A DNA stretch of 64,000 nucleotides, taken from NCBI RefSeq assembly GCF_009671205.1, contig NZ_CP045309.1, forward strand, positions 4,588,001 to 4,652,000. Reading direction: 5' to 3'. Shown here piece by piece: positions 50,516 through 59,540 of this stretch; positions within the stretch are counted from its first letter, which is position 1, and each line of letters starts with the position of its first letter. Source of the DNA: Micromonospora terminaliae (lineage in GTDB: Bacteria > Actinomycetota > Actinomycetes > Mycobacteriales > Micromonosporaceae). A program made the position numbers and the translations under genes. Below the pieces are notes generated by a model. It ran no database searches. It was not told the DNA's origin and saw only the letters and a program-made list of their open reading frames with translations.

Positions 50516-52660
50516 GTGGACTTTCCCGAGCTGGCCGCCCGCACCCGTCGGTTCAGCCACGGGGCGCCGCGCTCCGTCTCCGTCGCCGACGACGGCTCCC
50601 GGGTCATCTTCCTGCGCTCGTCCGGACCGGAGGACCCGGCCGACGCGCTCTGGCTGCTCGACATCGCCTCCGGCGAGGAGCGCCTCGTCGCCGACCCGGC
50701 GGTGCTGCTGGGCACGGACGGCGAACCGGTCACGCTGGCGCCGGGCGAGCGGGCGCTGCGCGAGCGGCTGCGGCTCAGCGCCGCCGGCATCGGCTCGTAC
50801 GCCCTGGACGGCGCCGGCCGGGTGGCCGCGTTCGCGCTGGCCGGCCGCCTGTTCCGGGCCGACCTGGTGCACGGCGACGTGGTCGAGGTGGCCGCCGTCG
50901 GCCCGGTGATCGACCCGCGGCCCGACCCGACCGGCGAACGGCTGGCCTACGTCACCGACGCCGCCGAGGGCGTACGCCGGGGCCAGCTGCGGGTGGTCGA
51001 GCCGGACGGCACGGACAACCTGCTGGCCGGCGAGGACAGCGGGGTGACCTGGGGACTGGCCGAGCACATCGCGGCGGAGGAGTTCCACCGCTACCGCGGC
51101 TACTGGTGGGCCCCGGACGGGCGCACGGTGCTGGCCGCCCGGGTGGACGAGTCCCGCCTGGACCGCTGGTACCTGCACGACCCGGCCGACCCGGCGAGCC
51201 CGCCGACGTCCGTCGCGTACCCCCGGGCGGGTGGGCCGAACGCGGAGGTCAGCCTGCACCTGCTGGACCTCGACGACGGCTGGGTCGACGTGCACTGGGA
51301 CCGGGAGACCTACCCGTACCTGACCTCGGTCGACTGGTCGGACGGGGGCCCGCTGATCACCGTGCTGCGCCGGTCGCAGCAGCACGGGCTGGTGCTGGCC
51401 GTGGACCCGCGCACCGGGGAGACGCAGGTGCACGCCGAGCTGGCCGACCCGCGCTGGGTGGAGCCGATCCCGGGCACCCCGGCGCACCTGCCCGACGGCC
51501 GGGTGCTGGTCGGCGGCGAGCTGGCCCACGACGGGTACGACGCCCGCTGCCTGTTCGCCGACGGCACCCTGCTCACGCCGCCCTCGCTCTACGTGCGGCG
51601 GGTGGTGGGCCGGCTGCCGGCCGGCCCGAACTCGGCGGCGGACCTGCTGGTCGAGGCGAGCGAGGGCGAGCCGAGCCAGCGCCACCTCTACCGGGTGCGG
51701 ACGGCGATCGGCGGCGGGGTGGACGCCCGCCGGATGGGCAGCGACCCCGGCTGGCACACCGCCGCGATCGGCGGCAGCACGCTGGCCGTGGGGGTGGCCT
51801 CGCTGGAGCACCCGGGCACCCGCTGGCGGGTGTGGCACGACGACCGGGAGGTGGGCGAGCTGGTCTCGCACGCCGCGACCCCGCCGTACGCGCCGCGGCC
51901 GACGCTGGTCCGGGTGACCGACCGGCGGCTGCCGAGCGCCGTGCTCTACCCGGGCGAGCACGTGAAGGGCACGAAGCTGCCGGTGCTGCTGGACATCTAC
52001 GGCGGTCCGGGCCACCAGGAGGTGATCGCGGCGCGGGGGGCGTGGCTGGAACGGCAGTGGTTCGCCGAGCAGGGCTTCGCCGTGGTGACCATCGACAACC
52101 GGGGCACCCCGGGCATCGCCCCGTCCTTCGAGAAAGCGATCCACCGGCGGGTGGCCGACGTGATCCTGACCGACCAGGTGGACGCCCTGACCGCGCTGGC
52201 CGGCAAGCACCCGGACCTGGACCTGGAACGCGTGGCCGTGCGCGGCTGGTCGTTCGGCGGCTGGCTGGCCGGGCTGGCGGTGCTGCGCCACCCGGAGCTG
52301 TTCCGGTGCGCGATCGTCGGCGCCCCGGTCACCGACTGGACGCTGTACGACACCGCGTACAGCGAGCGCTACCTGGGGATGCCGGACGACGGGATGGACG
52401 TCTACGCCCACCACTCGCTGGTCGAGCTGGCCGCCGAGCCGGTCGGCGACCCGGCGCAGGCCCGGCCCATGCTGCTGGTGCACGGCCTGGTCGACGACAA
52501 CGTGCTGGCCGCGCACACGCTGCGGCTCTCTGCGGCGCTGCTGGCCGCCGGCCGGCCGCACGCGGTGCTGCCGCTCACCGGGGCCAGCCACATGGCCGCC
52601 GGCGGGGTGGCCGAGCGGCTGCTCCGGCTGGAACTGGACTTCCTCCGCCGGCACCTCTGA
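50516..52660 (+). CDS. S9 family prolyl oligopeptidase / dipeptidyl peptidase IV-like
   Basis: 714 residues. N-terminal beta-propeller-like part (about 1-430; e.g. SVSVADDGSRVIFLRSSG), then the alpha/beta-hydrolase: nucleophile elbow RGWSFGGWLAGL, acid in HGLVDDNVLAAHT and histidine in TGASHMAAGG. DPP-IV-type feature: EEFHRYRGYWWAPDG with the acidic pair for the substrate amino terminus. No signal peptide is seen, so it is probably cytoplasmic and clears peptides. Start GTG 50516. Confidence 0.9.
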   Translation: MDFPELAARTRRFSHGAPRSVSVADDGSRVIFLRSSGPEDPADALWLLDIASGEERLVADPAVLLGTDGEPVTLAPGERALRERLRLSAAGIGSYALDGAGRVAAFALAGRLFRADLVHGDVVEVAAVGPVIDPRPDPTGERLAYVTDAAEGVRRGQLRVVEPDGTDNLLAGEDSGVTWGLAEHIAAEEFHRYRGYWWAPDGRTVLAARVDESRLDRWYLHDPADPASPPTSVAYPRAGGPNAEVSLHLLDLDDGWVDVHWDRETYPYLTSVDWSDGGPLITVLRRSQQHGLVLAVDPRTGETQVHAELADPRWVEPIPGTPAHLPDGRVLVGGELAHDGYDARCLFADGTLLTPPSLYVRRVVGRLPAGPNSAADLLVEASEGEPSQRHLYRVRTAIGGGVDARRMGSDPGWHTAAIGGSTLAVGVASLEHPGTRWRVWHDDREVGELVSHAATPPYAPRPTLVRVTDRRLPSAVLYPGEHVKGTKLPVLLDIYGGPGHQEVIAARGAWLERQWFAEQGFAVVTIDNRGTPGIAPSFEKAIHRRVADVILTDQVDALTALAGKHPDLDLERVAVRGWSFGGWLAGLAVLRHPELFRCAIVGAPVTDWTLYDTAYSERYLGMPDDGMDVYAHHSLVELAAEPVGDPAQARPMLLVHGLVDDNVLAAHTLRLSAALLAAGRPHAVLPLTGASHMAAGGVAERLLRLELDFLRRHL

Positions 52661-52703
52661 ACGCGCGGGCACCTCTGAAAGAGCCGGCACCTGGGAACGC
52701 GCG
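52649..52703 (+). repeat. Three imperfect 18-19 bp direct repeats at the peptidase stop
   Basis: GGCACCTCTGAACGCGCG, GGGCACCTCTGAAAGAG and CGGCACCTGGGAACGCGCG follow each other across and after the stop codon. Probably a small slippage duplication. Confidence 0.5.
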
Positions 52704-52704
52704 A

Positions 52705-52732
52705 AGGCCCCGGCCGGATCGGACCGGGGCCT
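52705..52732. terminator. Bidirectional hairpin terminator
   Basis: AGGCCCCGG (52705-52713) and CCGGGGCCT (52724-52732) around 10 nt, between convergent S9 peptidase and oppA-like genes. Confidence 0.55.
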
Positions 52733-52748
52733 CCGCGGGGTCAGGCTG

Positions 52749-54494
52749 TCACTGCTTCACGTAGGCGTTCACGAAGCTCGGCCAGCCGAAGATGCTGCCG
52801 ATGAACAGGCCGCCGGCCTTCTCGCCGTGCGCGACGGAGACGACCTCGTTGTAGAGCGGCACCGCCGGCGCCGACTCCTTCATGAGCTTCTCGTCGAGCG
52901 CGCTCCACTCCTCCGCCTGCTTGGCCGGGTCCTCCGCGAGCACGCGGTCGAACTCGGCGTTGATGGCGTCGTTGTTGAGCTGGGAGGTGTTGCTGTTGCC
53001 CTCCGCCTTGATGTTGCGGCCGTCGAAGAGCACCGGCAGGATCGACGCGCCGCTGGGCCAGTCGGCGGCCCACGAGTCGACCCAGATGTCCCACGGGTTG
53101 CTCTTCTTCTTCACGAAGTCGAGGTAACCGTCCTCGGGGATCGGCTTGATGGTGACGGTGAAGCCGGCCTTTTCCAGGGCGTTCTTGATCTGGGTGGCGG
53201 TCTCCTGCGACGGGGTGTCGTCGGAGGTGCCGAGCACGAGGTTCACCGACTTGCCGGCGAGCAGCTCCTTGGCCTTCTCCGGGTTGCCGCTCTCCCCGGC
53301 CGGGTACGCGTCGAACTGCTTGTAGCCGAGCGTGGTCGGCGGCAGCAGGGTGGTGAGCGGCACGGCGCCGTACGGGCCGCCGAGGTTCTTGGTGATGCTG
53401 CTGCGGTCGATCGCGTAGTTGATCGCCTGCCGCACGGCCAGGTCGGTGACCCGCGTCGTGTTGATGCTCAGCCGGTAGGCGTTCGGCGTGGCGGCGACGA
53501 TCATCCGCTCCTTGAGCTTGGCGTCGCCGGTGACCTTCGCGATCAGCTCGGACGGGACGCCGCCGGTGCCCACGGCCGCGGCGTCGTTGCCGGTGCCGGC
53601 GAGCACCCGGTTGGTCTGGGTGGCGTTGTCCGCTCCCAGCGACCAGACGAACTTGTCCGGGTACGCGTGCCGCACCGGGTCGGTCGCCGGGTCCCAGTTC
53701 GCGTTCCGCTCCAGCACCATCTCCACGCCGGGCGTGATCTTGGTGAACTTGTACGGCCCGGACGAGAACGGCTGGTTGTCCAGGTTGACGCCGGTGTCCT
53801 TGTCCGCCGGCAGCGGCGCGGTGGCCGGCAGCGACACGGCGAACGGCAGGTCACAGCGCGGCTTGCTGAACTCGAAGCGCAGCGTCTGCGCGTCCGGGGT
53901 GCTCAGGCCCGGCGGCAGCGAGGTCTTGTTGGCCTTGAAGTTCCACTTGGTGTCGTACTGCGGGCTGTCGGCCAGCCACTCCTGCAGGTAGGTGGGGCCA
54001 CCCGTCAGGTCGGGGTCGAACGAGCGGGCGATGCCGTACGCGATCTCCTTGGAGGTGATCGGACGGCCGTCCTCGAACTTGACGCCCTGCTTGATCTTGA
54101 ATTCCCAGACCTTGCAGTCGTTGTTGACGTTCTTGCCGGGGGTCTCGGCCAGGTCGCCGACCAGGGTCACGTTGCCCTTGCCGTCGTCCTTGAACGTGGT
54201 GAGGAAGCGCGCGTAGAGCTGGCTCCCCATGAGGCCGGCGAACGAGTAGACCCGCTGCGGGTCCAGGTGGGAGATCTTGTTCTCGCGCAGGATGTAGAAG
54301 GTCCCGCCCTTGGCCGCGCCGGGCACCTCCGCCGCCGGACCCAGCGAGTCCTTGGGGTCGGTCGCGATGGCGCCGCTGCGGGGCTTGTTGCTGTCCACCT
54401 TGTCGGCGTTGTCGCCGGTGTTCTTGCTGCATGCACTGAGGGCGACCACCAGTGCCATCGCACCGCCCATGGCGGTGGCGAGTCTTGCTCGCAT
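52749..54494 (-). CDS. oppA: Oligopeptide/dipeptide ABC substrate-binding lipoprotein
   Basis: 581 residues, SBP family 5. Signal peptide and lipobox LSAC (19-22) give a lipid-anchored Cys22. Then the family's YILRENKISHLDPQRVYSF, VWEFKIKQGVKFEDGRPITS and LRFEFSKPRCDLPFAVSLPA. Binds peptides for import through the permeases encoded upstream. ATG 54494 follows GGAGGAGTGAGT. It is the last gene of the operon and 94 nt from oppB, with a gap that may hold a processing or attenuation site. Confidence 0.92.
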   Translation of the reverse strand: MRARLATAMGGAMALVVALSACSKNTGDNADKVDSNKPRSGAIATDPKDSLGPAAEVPGAAKGGTFYILRENKISHLDPQRVYSFAGLMGSQLYARFLTTFKDDGKGNVTLVGDLAETPGKNVNNDCKVWEFKIKQGVKFEDGRPITSKEIAYGIARSFDPDLTGGPTYLQEWLADSPQYDTKWNFKANKTSLPPGLSTPDAQTLRFEFSKPRCDLPFAVSLPATAPLPADKDTGVNLDNQPFSSGPYKFTKITPGVEMVLERNANWDPATDPVRHAYPDKFVWSLGADNATQTNRVLAGTGNDAAAVGTGGVPSELIAKVTGDAKLKERMIVAATPNAYRLSINTTRVTDLAVRQAINYAIDRSSITKNLGGPYGAVPLTTLLPPTTLGYKQFDAYPAGESGNPEKAKELLAGKSVNLVLGTSDDTPSQETATQIKNALEKAGFTVTIKPIPEDGYLDFVKKKSNPWDIWVDSWAADWPSGASILPVLFDGRNIKAEGNSNTSQLNNDAINAEFDRVLAEDPAKQAEEWSALDEKLMKESAPAVPLYNEVVSVAHGEKAGGLFIGSIFGWPSFVNAYVKQ

Positions 54495-54588
54495 ACTCAC
54501 TCCTCCGGGTCCGATGAAGGAAAGCTTCGCTTAGGTTTCATCCGCGGTAAATTTCGAGCAGATAACGAATCGACTGCGACATGCCAGC

Positions 54589-55575
54589 TCAGCCGAGACG
54601 CACCCGCGGATCGATGAACGCGTAGAGCAGGTCGACCACGATGTTCGCGACGACCACGAAGAGCGCCGAGATCAGCACGGTGGCCATGATGGTCGGCAGG
54701 TCGCCCTGGCGGACCGCCTCCACGGCGGTACGCCCCAGCCCCTGGATGCCGAACGTCGTCTCGGTGATGACCGTGCCGCCGAGCGCGGCGCCCACGTCCA
54801 GGCCGGCGATCGTCACGATCGGCGTGATCGCCGCCCGCAGCGCGTGCCGGCCGTAGACCTTCCGCTTCGCCACACCCTTGGCCCGGGCGGTGCGGACGAA
54901 GTCCTCGGAGAGCGTCTCCAGCATCTGCGCCCGGGACAGCCGGGCGTAGATGGCGGAGAACAGCAGGGCCAGGGTCACCCAGGCCAGCACCAGCCCGCGC
55001 GCCCACTCCACCGGGTTGTCGAGGAAGGGCACGTACCGGGGCGTCGGCAGGATCCGCAGCGAGTAGACGAAGATCAGCAACAGCACCGCGCCGACGAAGT
55101 AGAGCTGCAGCGAGGCGAAGGTCAGCGTGAGCCCGATCGACACGCGGTCGAGCAGCGAGCCCCGGCGCAGCGCCGATATCATCCCGAGCCCCACCCCGAG
55201 CGCGAGCCAGAGCACCGCCGCGGGCAGCACGATGTTCAACGTCACGGGCAGCACCCGGGCGAAGGTGTCGCTGACCGCCTCGCTGTTCACGTACGAGTAG
55301 CCGAGGCAGGGCGCCTCGCACTCGCCGCCCTGCGCGCTGCCCAGGTCGCGGCCGACGAAGATGCCCTTCATGTAGTTGGCGTACTGCGTCGGCTTCGGAT
55401 CGTTCAGCCCCAACTCCGTCCGCACCCGCTCCAGGCGCTCGGCGTTGCAGTTCTTCGGGCACATGCCGGTCACCGGGTCGCGGGGCAGCGCGAAGAACAT
55501 CAGGAAGCTGACGATGCTCACCGCGAGCAGCACCGAGACCGCCAGCAGCAACCGCTTCAGCAGAAACCGCACCAT
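54589..55575 (-). CDS. oppB: Peptide ABC transporter permease, DppB/OppB type
   Basis: 328 residues with about six membrane segments (first LLLAVSVLLAVSIVSFLMFFALP) and the EAA loop region RTARAKGVAKRKVYGRHALR. Two cysteines in an unusual short insertion (MCPKNCNAERLE, about 38-49) follow the first helix; this is a loop to the outside and could form a disulfide. 13 nt from oppC. Confidence 0.9.
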   Translation of the reverse strand: MVRFLLKRLLLAVSVLLAVSIVSFLMFFALPRDPVTGMCPKNCNAERLERVRTELGLNDPKPTQYANYMKGIFVGRDLGSAQGGECEAPCLGYSYVNSEAVSDTFARVLPVTLNIVLPAAVLWLALGVGLGMISALRRGSLLDRVSIGLTLTFASLQLYFVGAVLLLIFVYSLRILPTPRYVPFLDNPVEWARGLVLAWVTLALLFSAIYARLSRAQMLETLSEDFVRTARAKGVAKRKVYGRHALRAAITPIVTIAGLDVGAALGGTVITETTFGIQGLGRTAVEAVRQGDLPTIMATVLISALFVVVANIVVDLLYAFIDPRVRLG

Positions 55576-55588
55576 GGCGCCGAACCCC

Positions 55589-56590
55589 TTACCGTGACGA
55601 CTTCGGATCGAGCGCGTCGCGCAGCGCGTCGCCGAAGAGGTTGAACGCCAGCACGAGCGCGAAGATGGTGATGCCCGGGAAGAAGACGTACGCCGGGTCG
55701 GTCTGCAGGTAGTCGATGCTGCGGTAGATCATCCGGCCGAAGCTCGGCACCGACTCGGGCAGCCCGACGCCGAGGAAGGACAGCGCCGCCTCACCGGTCA
55801 CGTACGACGGCACCGCCAGCGAGAACGCGACCAGGATCGGCGCCCAGATGTTCGGCAGCAACTGCCGGAAGAGCATGTGACCCAGCCCGGCGCCACTGGC
55901 CCGGGCCGCCTCGACGAACTCCCGTTCCCGCAGCGACACCACCTGCCCGCGGACGAGCCGCGCCGTGCCGGTCCAGCCGAACGCGGCGAACACCACGATC
56001 AACGTGGTCACCGCGAACCAGGTGGGCACCGCGTCCCGGGGGCCGTAGAAGCGCAGCGAGAACGTCGGGACCACGGCGAGCGCGAAGATGAGGAACGGCA
56101 TGGCCAGGGCCACGTCGGTGACCCACATGATGACGGAGTCGACCACGCCGCCCAGGTAGCCGGCGACGATCCCGAGCACCACGCCGATCGTCGTGGTGAC
56201 GAGCGCGGCGCCGAGGGCGATCAGCAGCGAGGTGCGGATGCCGTAGATCATCCGGATGAAGATGTCCCGGCCCAGGCCCGGTTCGAGCCCGAACCAGTGG
56301 TCGCCGCTGACCCCGCCCACGTATCCGAGCGGCATGCCGGTGCTGTCCAGCAGGTCGCCGAACTGCTGGCTCGGCGACATCCCGTAGAGCCGCTGGAGCA
56401 GCGGCGCCGCCACTGCCGCCAGGATGAACACGGCCAGCACGATGCCGCTGACCAGCGCCGTACGGTCCCGGCGCAGCCGGGCCCAGACCAGTTGGCCGGG
56501 CGAGCGCCCGACGAGCCCCTTCTCCTCGGGGCCCGCACCGGTGGACTCGATCTCGGCAAGCGCCACGCCCTCGACCGGGGACAGGCTCAT
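55589..56590 (-). CDS. oppC: Peptide ABC transporter permease, DppC/OppC type
   Basis: 333 residues. N-terminal segment typical of OppC-N ([20 protein letters not shown]), then [19 protein letters not shown] and the EAA loop [23 protein letters not shown] 56590 overlaps the stop of oppF (ATGA). Confidence 0.9.
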   Translation of the reverse strand: MSLSPVEGVALAEIESTGAGPEEKGLVGRSPGQLVWARLRRDRTALVSGIVLAVFILAAVAAPLLQRLYGMSPSQQFGDLLDSTGMPLGYVGGVSGDHWFGLEPGLGRDIFIRMIYGIRTSLLIALGAALVTTTIGVVLGIVAGYLGGVVDSVIMWVTDVALAMPFLIFALAVVPTFSLRFYGPRDAVPTWFAVTTLIVVFAAFGWTGTARLVRGQVVSLREREFVEAARASGAGLGHMLFRQLLPNIWAPILVAFSLAVPSYVTGEAALSFLGVGLPESVPSFGRMIYRSIDYLQTDPAYVFFPGITIFALVLAFNLFGDALRDALDPKSSR

Positions 56591-57621
56591 TTCGACACCT
56601 CCTCGGCGGTCACGGCGGCCGGTCCGGCGCCCTGGCTGATCGTTCCCGTCTCGGGGAAGTGGCAGGCGGTGGCCTGGTTGCCGCCGTCCCGGGGGACGAG
56701 CGCGGGCTCCTCGGTGGCGCACCGCTCCTGCGCCTTCCAGCAGCGGGTGCGGAAGCGGCAGCCCGACGGCGGGTTGAGCGGGGTGGGCACGTCGCCGGTG
56801 AGCCGGATGCGCCCGGCCGGGCCGAGCGTCGTGACGTCCGGGATGGCCGAGAGCAGGGCGCGCGTGTAGGGGTGCTGCGGCCGCTCGTAGATGTCGTCGC
56901 GGTCGCCGATCTCGACGATCTTGCCGAGGTACATGACGGCGACCCGGTGGCAGAAGTGCCGCACCACGGCGAGGTCGTGGGCGATGAAGACGAACGCCAG
57001 GTCCAGGTCGCGTTGCAGGTCGCGCAGCAGGTTGATGACCTGGGCCTGGATCGAGACGTCCAGGGCGGAGACCGGTTCGTCGGCGACGATGAGCTTCGGG
57101 CGCAGCGCGAGCGCGCGGGCGATGCCGATGCGCTGGCGCTGCCCGCCGGAGAACTCGTGCGGGTAGCGGTTGTAGTGCTCGGGGTTCAACCCGACCAGTT
57201 CGAGCAGTTCCTGGACCCGCTTCTTGATGCCGCCCGGCGGATTGATGCCGTTGACCTGCAACGGCATGGCCACGATCCGCCCGACGGTGTGCCGGGGGTT
57301 CAGCGAGGCGTAGGGGTCCTGGAAGATGATCTGGAGGTCCTGGCGCAGCGGCCGCAACGCGCCGCGCCGCGCGTGGGTGATGTCCCGGCCCGCGAACTCG
57401 ATGCTGCCGGAGGTGGACTCCAGCAGCCGCACCAGCATCCGCCCGGTGGTGGTCTTCCCGCACCCAGACTCCCCGACCAGGCCCAGGGTCTCCCCCGGCC
57501 GCACGTCGAAGTCGAGGCCGTCGACCGCCCGGACGGCACCCTTGGCGCGGAAGCCCTCCCGCACCGGGAAGTGCTTGGTCAGCCCCCGCACGCGCAGCAG
57601 CGGCTCGGTCTCGGTGCTCAT
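56587..57621 (-). CDS. oppF: Peptide ABC transporter ATP-binding protein, OppF/DppF type
   Basis: 344 residues. Walker [11 protein letters not shown]-loop [14 protein letters not shown] signature [13 protein letters not shown] and Walker [14 protein letters not shown], then the C-terminal oligopeptide region with [17 protein letters not shown] that holds an Fe-S or zinc-like cysteine set (typical of OppD/F). ATG overlaps the oppD stop (ATGA). Confidence 0.93.
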   Translation of the reverse strand: MSTETEPLLRVRGLTKHFPVREGFRAKGAVRAVDGLDFDVRPGETLGLVGESGCGKTTTGRMLVRLLESTSGSIEFAGRDITHARRGALRPLRQDLQIIFQDPYASLNPRHTVGRIVAMPLQVNGINPPGGIKKRVQELLELVGLNPEHYNRYPHEFSGGQRQRIGIARALALRPKLIVADEPVSALDVSIQAQVINLLRDLQRDLDLAFVFIAHDLAVVRHFCHRVAVMYLGKIVEIGDRDDIYERPQHPYTRALLSAIPDVTTLGPAGRIRLTGDVPTPLNPPSGCRFRTRCWKAQERCATEEPALVPRDGGNQATACHFPETGTISQGAGPAAVTAEEVSK

Positions 57622-58721
57622 CGGGCCACTCCCACCTGGGCGATGTCCTGCTGGTAGAGCCGGGTCCGCTCCTCGGCCGGCAGGTGACAGGCCACCAGGT
57701 GGCCCGCCTCCCCGGCCGCCCGGAGCTCGGGCACCTCGGTGCGGGAGCGGTCGCCGTTGCGGTCCGCGTAGCGGCAGCGCGGGTGGAACGCGCACCCCGA
57801 CGGCAGGTTGATCAACGACGGCGGGTTGCCCTTGATGGGCACGAGGTCCGCGTCCGCGTCGCCGTGCAGCGACGGCACGCTCGACAGCAACCCCCAGGTG
57901 TACGGATGCTGCGGCCGCCGCAGCACCTGCTCCACGCTGCCGTGCTCGACGGCCCGGCCCCCGTACATGACGAGGACGTCGTCCGCCACCTGGCTGACCA
58001 CGCCCAGGTCGTGGGTGATCAGGATGATCGCCGAGCGGAACTCCTCCTGGAGGTCGCTGAGCAGGTCCAGGATCTGCGCCTGCACGGTCACGTCCAGGGC
58101 GGTGGTCGGCTCGTCGGCGATCAGCAGGTCCGGGTCGTTGACCAGGGCCATCGCGATCATCGCCCGCTGCCGCATGCCCCCGGAGAACTCGTGCGGGTAC
58201 TGGTCGAACCGCTTGGCCGGCTGGGGGATGCCGACCCGGCCGAGCATGTCCACGGCCCGGGTGCGGGCCTCCCGCTTCCCGGCCCGCGGATGATGCACCC
58301 GGTACGCCTCAGCGATCTGCTTACCGACGCTGTAGTAGGGATGCAGCGCCGACAGCGGATCCTGGAAGATCATCGCCATGTCCCGGCCCCGCAGCCGCCG
58401 CACCTCCTCCTCGGCCAGCCCGACCAGCTGACGGCCACCCACCGAGATCTCCCCCGTGATGGTGGCCCGCTTCGCGTTGTGCAGGCCGAGGATCGCCAGC
58501 GACGTGACGCTCTTGCCCGAACCCGACTCGCCCACGATGCCCAGCGTGCGCCCGCGCTCGACGGCGAACGACACCCCGTCGACGGCCTTCACCACGCCGT
58601 CCTCGGTGTCGAACCGCACCCGCAGGTCCCGGACCTGGAGGTACGGGCCCTCACCGGCGCGCTGCTCCGGCACCTCGGGGTGGTCCGGCTCCCCGGACGG
58701 CACCGTCTCCGACCTGCCCAT
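57618..58721 (-). CDS. oppD: Peptide ABC transporter ATP-binding protein, OppD/DppD type
   Basis: 367 residues. Walker [11 protein letters not shown]-loop [12 protein letters not shown], signature [14 protein letters not shown] and Walker [14 protein letters not shown], then the [10 protein letters not shown] region. First gene of the D-F-C-B-A operon; GAGGGAGG about 8 nt before the ATG and a TAGGTT -10 (58747-58752, minus strand) with TTTTCG about 17 nt upstream. Confidence 0.93.
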   Translation of the reverse strand: MGRSETVPSGEPDHPEVPEQRAGEGPYLQVRDLRVRFDTEDGVVKAVDGVSFAVERGRTLGIVGESGSGKSVTSLAILGLHNAKRATITGEISVGGRQLVGLAEEEVRRLRGRDMAMIFQDPLSALHPYYSVGKQIAEAYRVHHPRAGKREARTRAVDMLGRVGIPQPAKRFDQYPHEFSGGMRQRAMIAMALVNDPDLLIADEPTTALDVTVQAQILDLLSDLQEEFRSAIILITHDLGVVSQVADDVLVMYGGRAVEHGSVEQVLRRPQHPYTWGLLSSVPSLHGDADADLVPIKGNPPSLINLPSGCAFHPRCRYADRNGDRSRTEVPELRAAGEAGHLVACHLPAEERTRLYQQDIAQVGVAR

Positions 58722-58746
58722 GACCGCCTCCCTCAGTGACGAAGAG

Positions 58747-58775
58747 AACCTACAGCAAACTTCTGGAGGCGAAAA
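58747..58775 (-). promoter_or_regulatory. Candidate promoter of the opp operon
   Basis: TAGGTT (58747-58752) as -10 and TTTTCG (58770-58775) as -35 with a 17 nt spacer, on the minus strand. Confidence 0.35.
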
Positions 58776-58958
58776 TAAGCTACAAGCGGCGGCCTGTCAG
58801 CGGCCTGAGCGTAACGACTGGGTTTCCCACCTGAACAGTCCTCACCTGGACATTCATGGTTGCGACTGGGCTTCGACGCCGCGACGCCGCACGTCAGGTG
58901 CGACCATGGACGCGGCGACCGAGGGAAGATTTCGCGCCGACACGAGGTGGAGGTGACC

Positions 58959-59507
58959 GTGACCGCGGCAGTGTTCGACCACGACGGCCCGTGGACCGAA
59001 GAGGAGTACCTCGCCCTCGGCGAGACGCAGCAACGCGTCGAACTCTTCGACTGGAGCCTCTACGTGACCCCTGGGCCCACTCCTCTGCACCAGAACATAT
59101 CCGGCGAACTTCGCGCCGCGCTCCGCCGACCGGTGCGGGACGCCGGCCTTCGAGTGCTCGAAGCCGTGAACGTCCGCCTGAGAGCGGGCCGGATCCCGAT
59201 CCCCGACCTGGTCATCACCAACGACATCGATCTGAGCGTGCTCGTGATCGAGGCCAGCGACGTGCACCTGGTTTGCGAGATCGTCTCTCCCAGCAACGCG
59301 GCCACCGACAAGGTGCTCAAGATGCACTACTACGCCGCCGCGCGGATCGAGTGGTACCTGCTGATCGAGCAGGAGACCCTGACGATGCACCTCTACCAGC
59401 GGCAGGGCGCGCACTACGTCGAGCGGTCCGTCACGAAGGCGGGCGAGGTGCTGGAGCTGACCGAGCCCGTTCGGGCGACGATCCGCCCCGAGGAGCTGCT
59501 CGGCTGA
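58959..59507 (+). CDS. Uma2-family (DUF820) PD-(D/E)XK endonuclease-like protein
   Basis: 182 residues. The Uma2 signature is intact: WTEEEYLALGETQQRVELFD (start), IPIPDLVITND, VCEIVSPSNAATDKVLKMHYYAA, and IEWYLLIEQETLTMHLY. The D in PDL, E in CEIVSPS and K in DKVLK match the predicted nuclease site. Uma2 proteins are abundant and of unknown role in actinobacteria and cyanobacteria. GTG 58959 has GGAGG 6 nt upstream; a GTG at 58953 is also possible. Codon choice is a little less GC-rich at third positions than neighbours. Confidence 0.82.
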   Translation: MTAAVFDHDGPWTEEEYLALGETQQRVELFDWSLYVTPGPTPLHQNISGELRAALRRPVRDAGLRVLEAVNVRLRAGRIPIPDLVITNDIDLSVLVIEASDVHLVCEIVSPSNAATDKVLKMHYYAAARIEWYLLIEQETLTMHLYQRQGAHYVERSVTKAGEVLELTEPVRATIRPEELLG

Positions 59508-59527
59508 CGGGTGTCGGTGGGCTCGCC

Positions 59528-59533
59528 TAGGGT
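59528..59533 (+). promoter_or_regulatory. Leaderless -10 element of tldD
   Basis: TAGGGT, exactly 7 nt before the ATG at 59541. Confidence 0.5.
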
Positions 59534-59540
59534 CGGGCGC

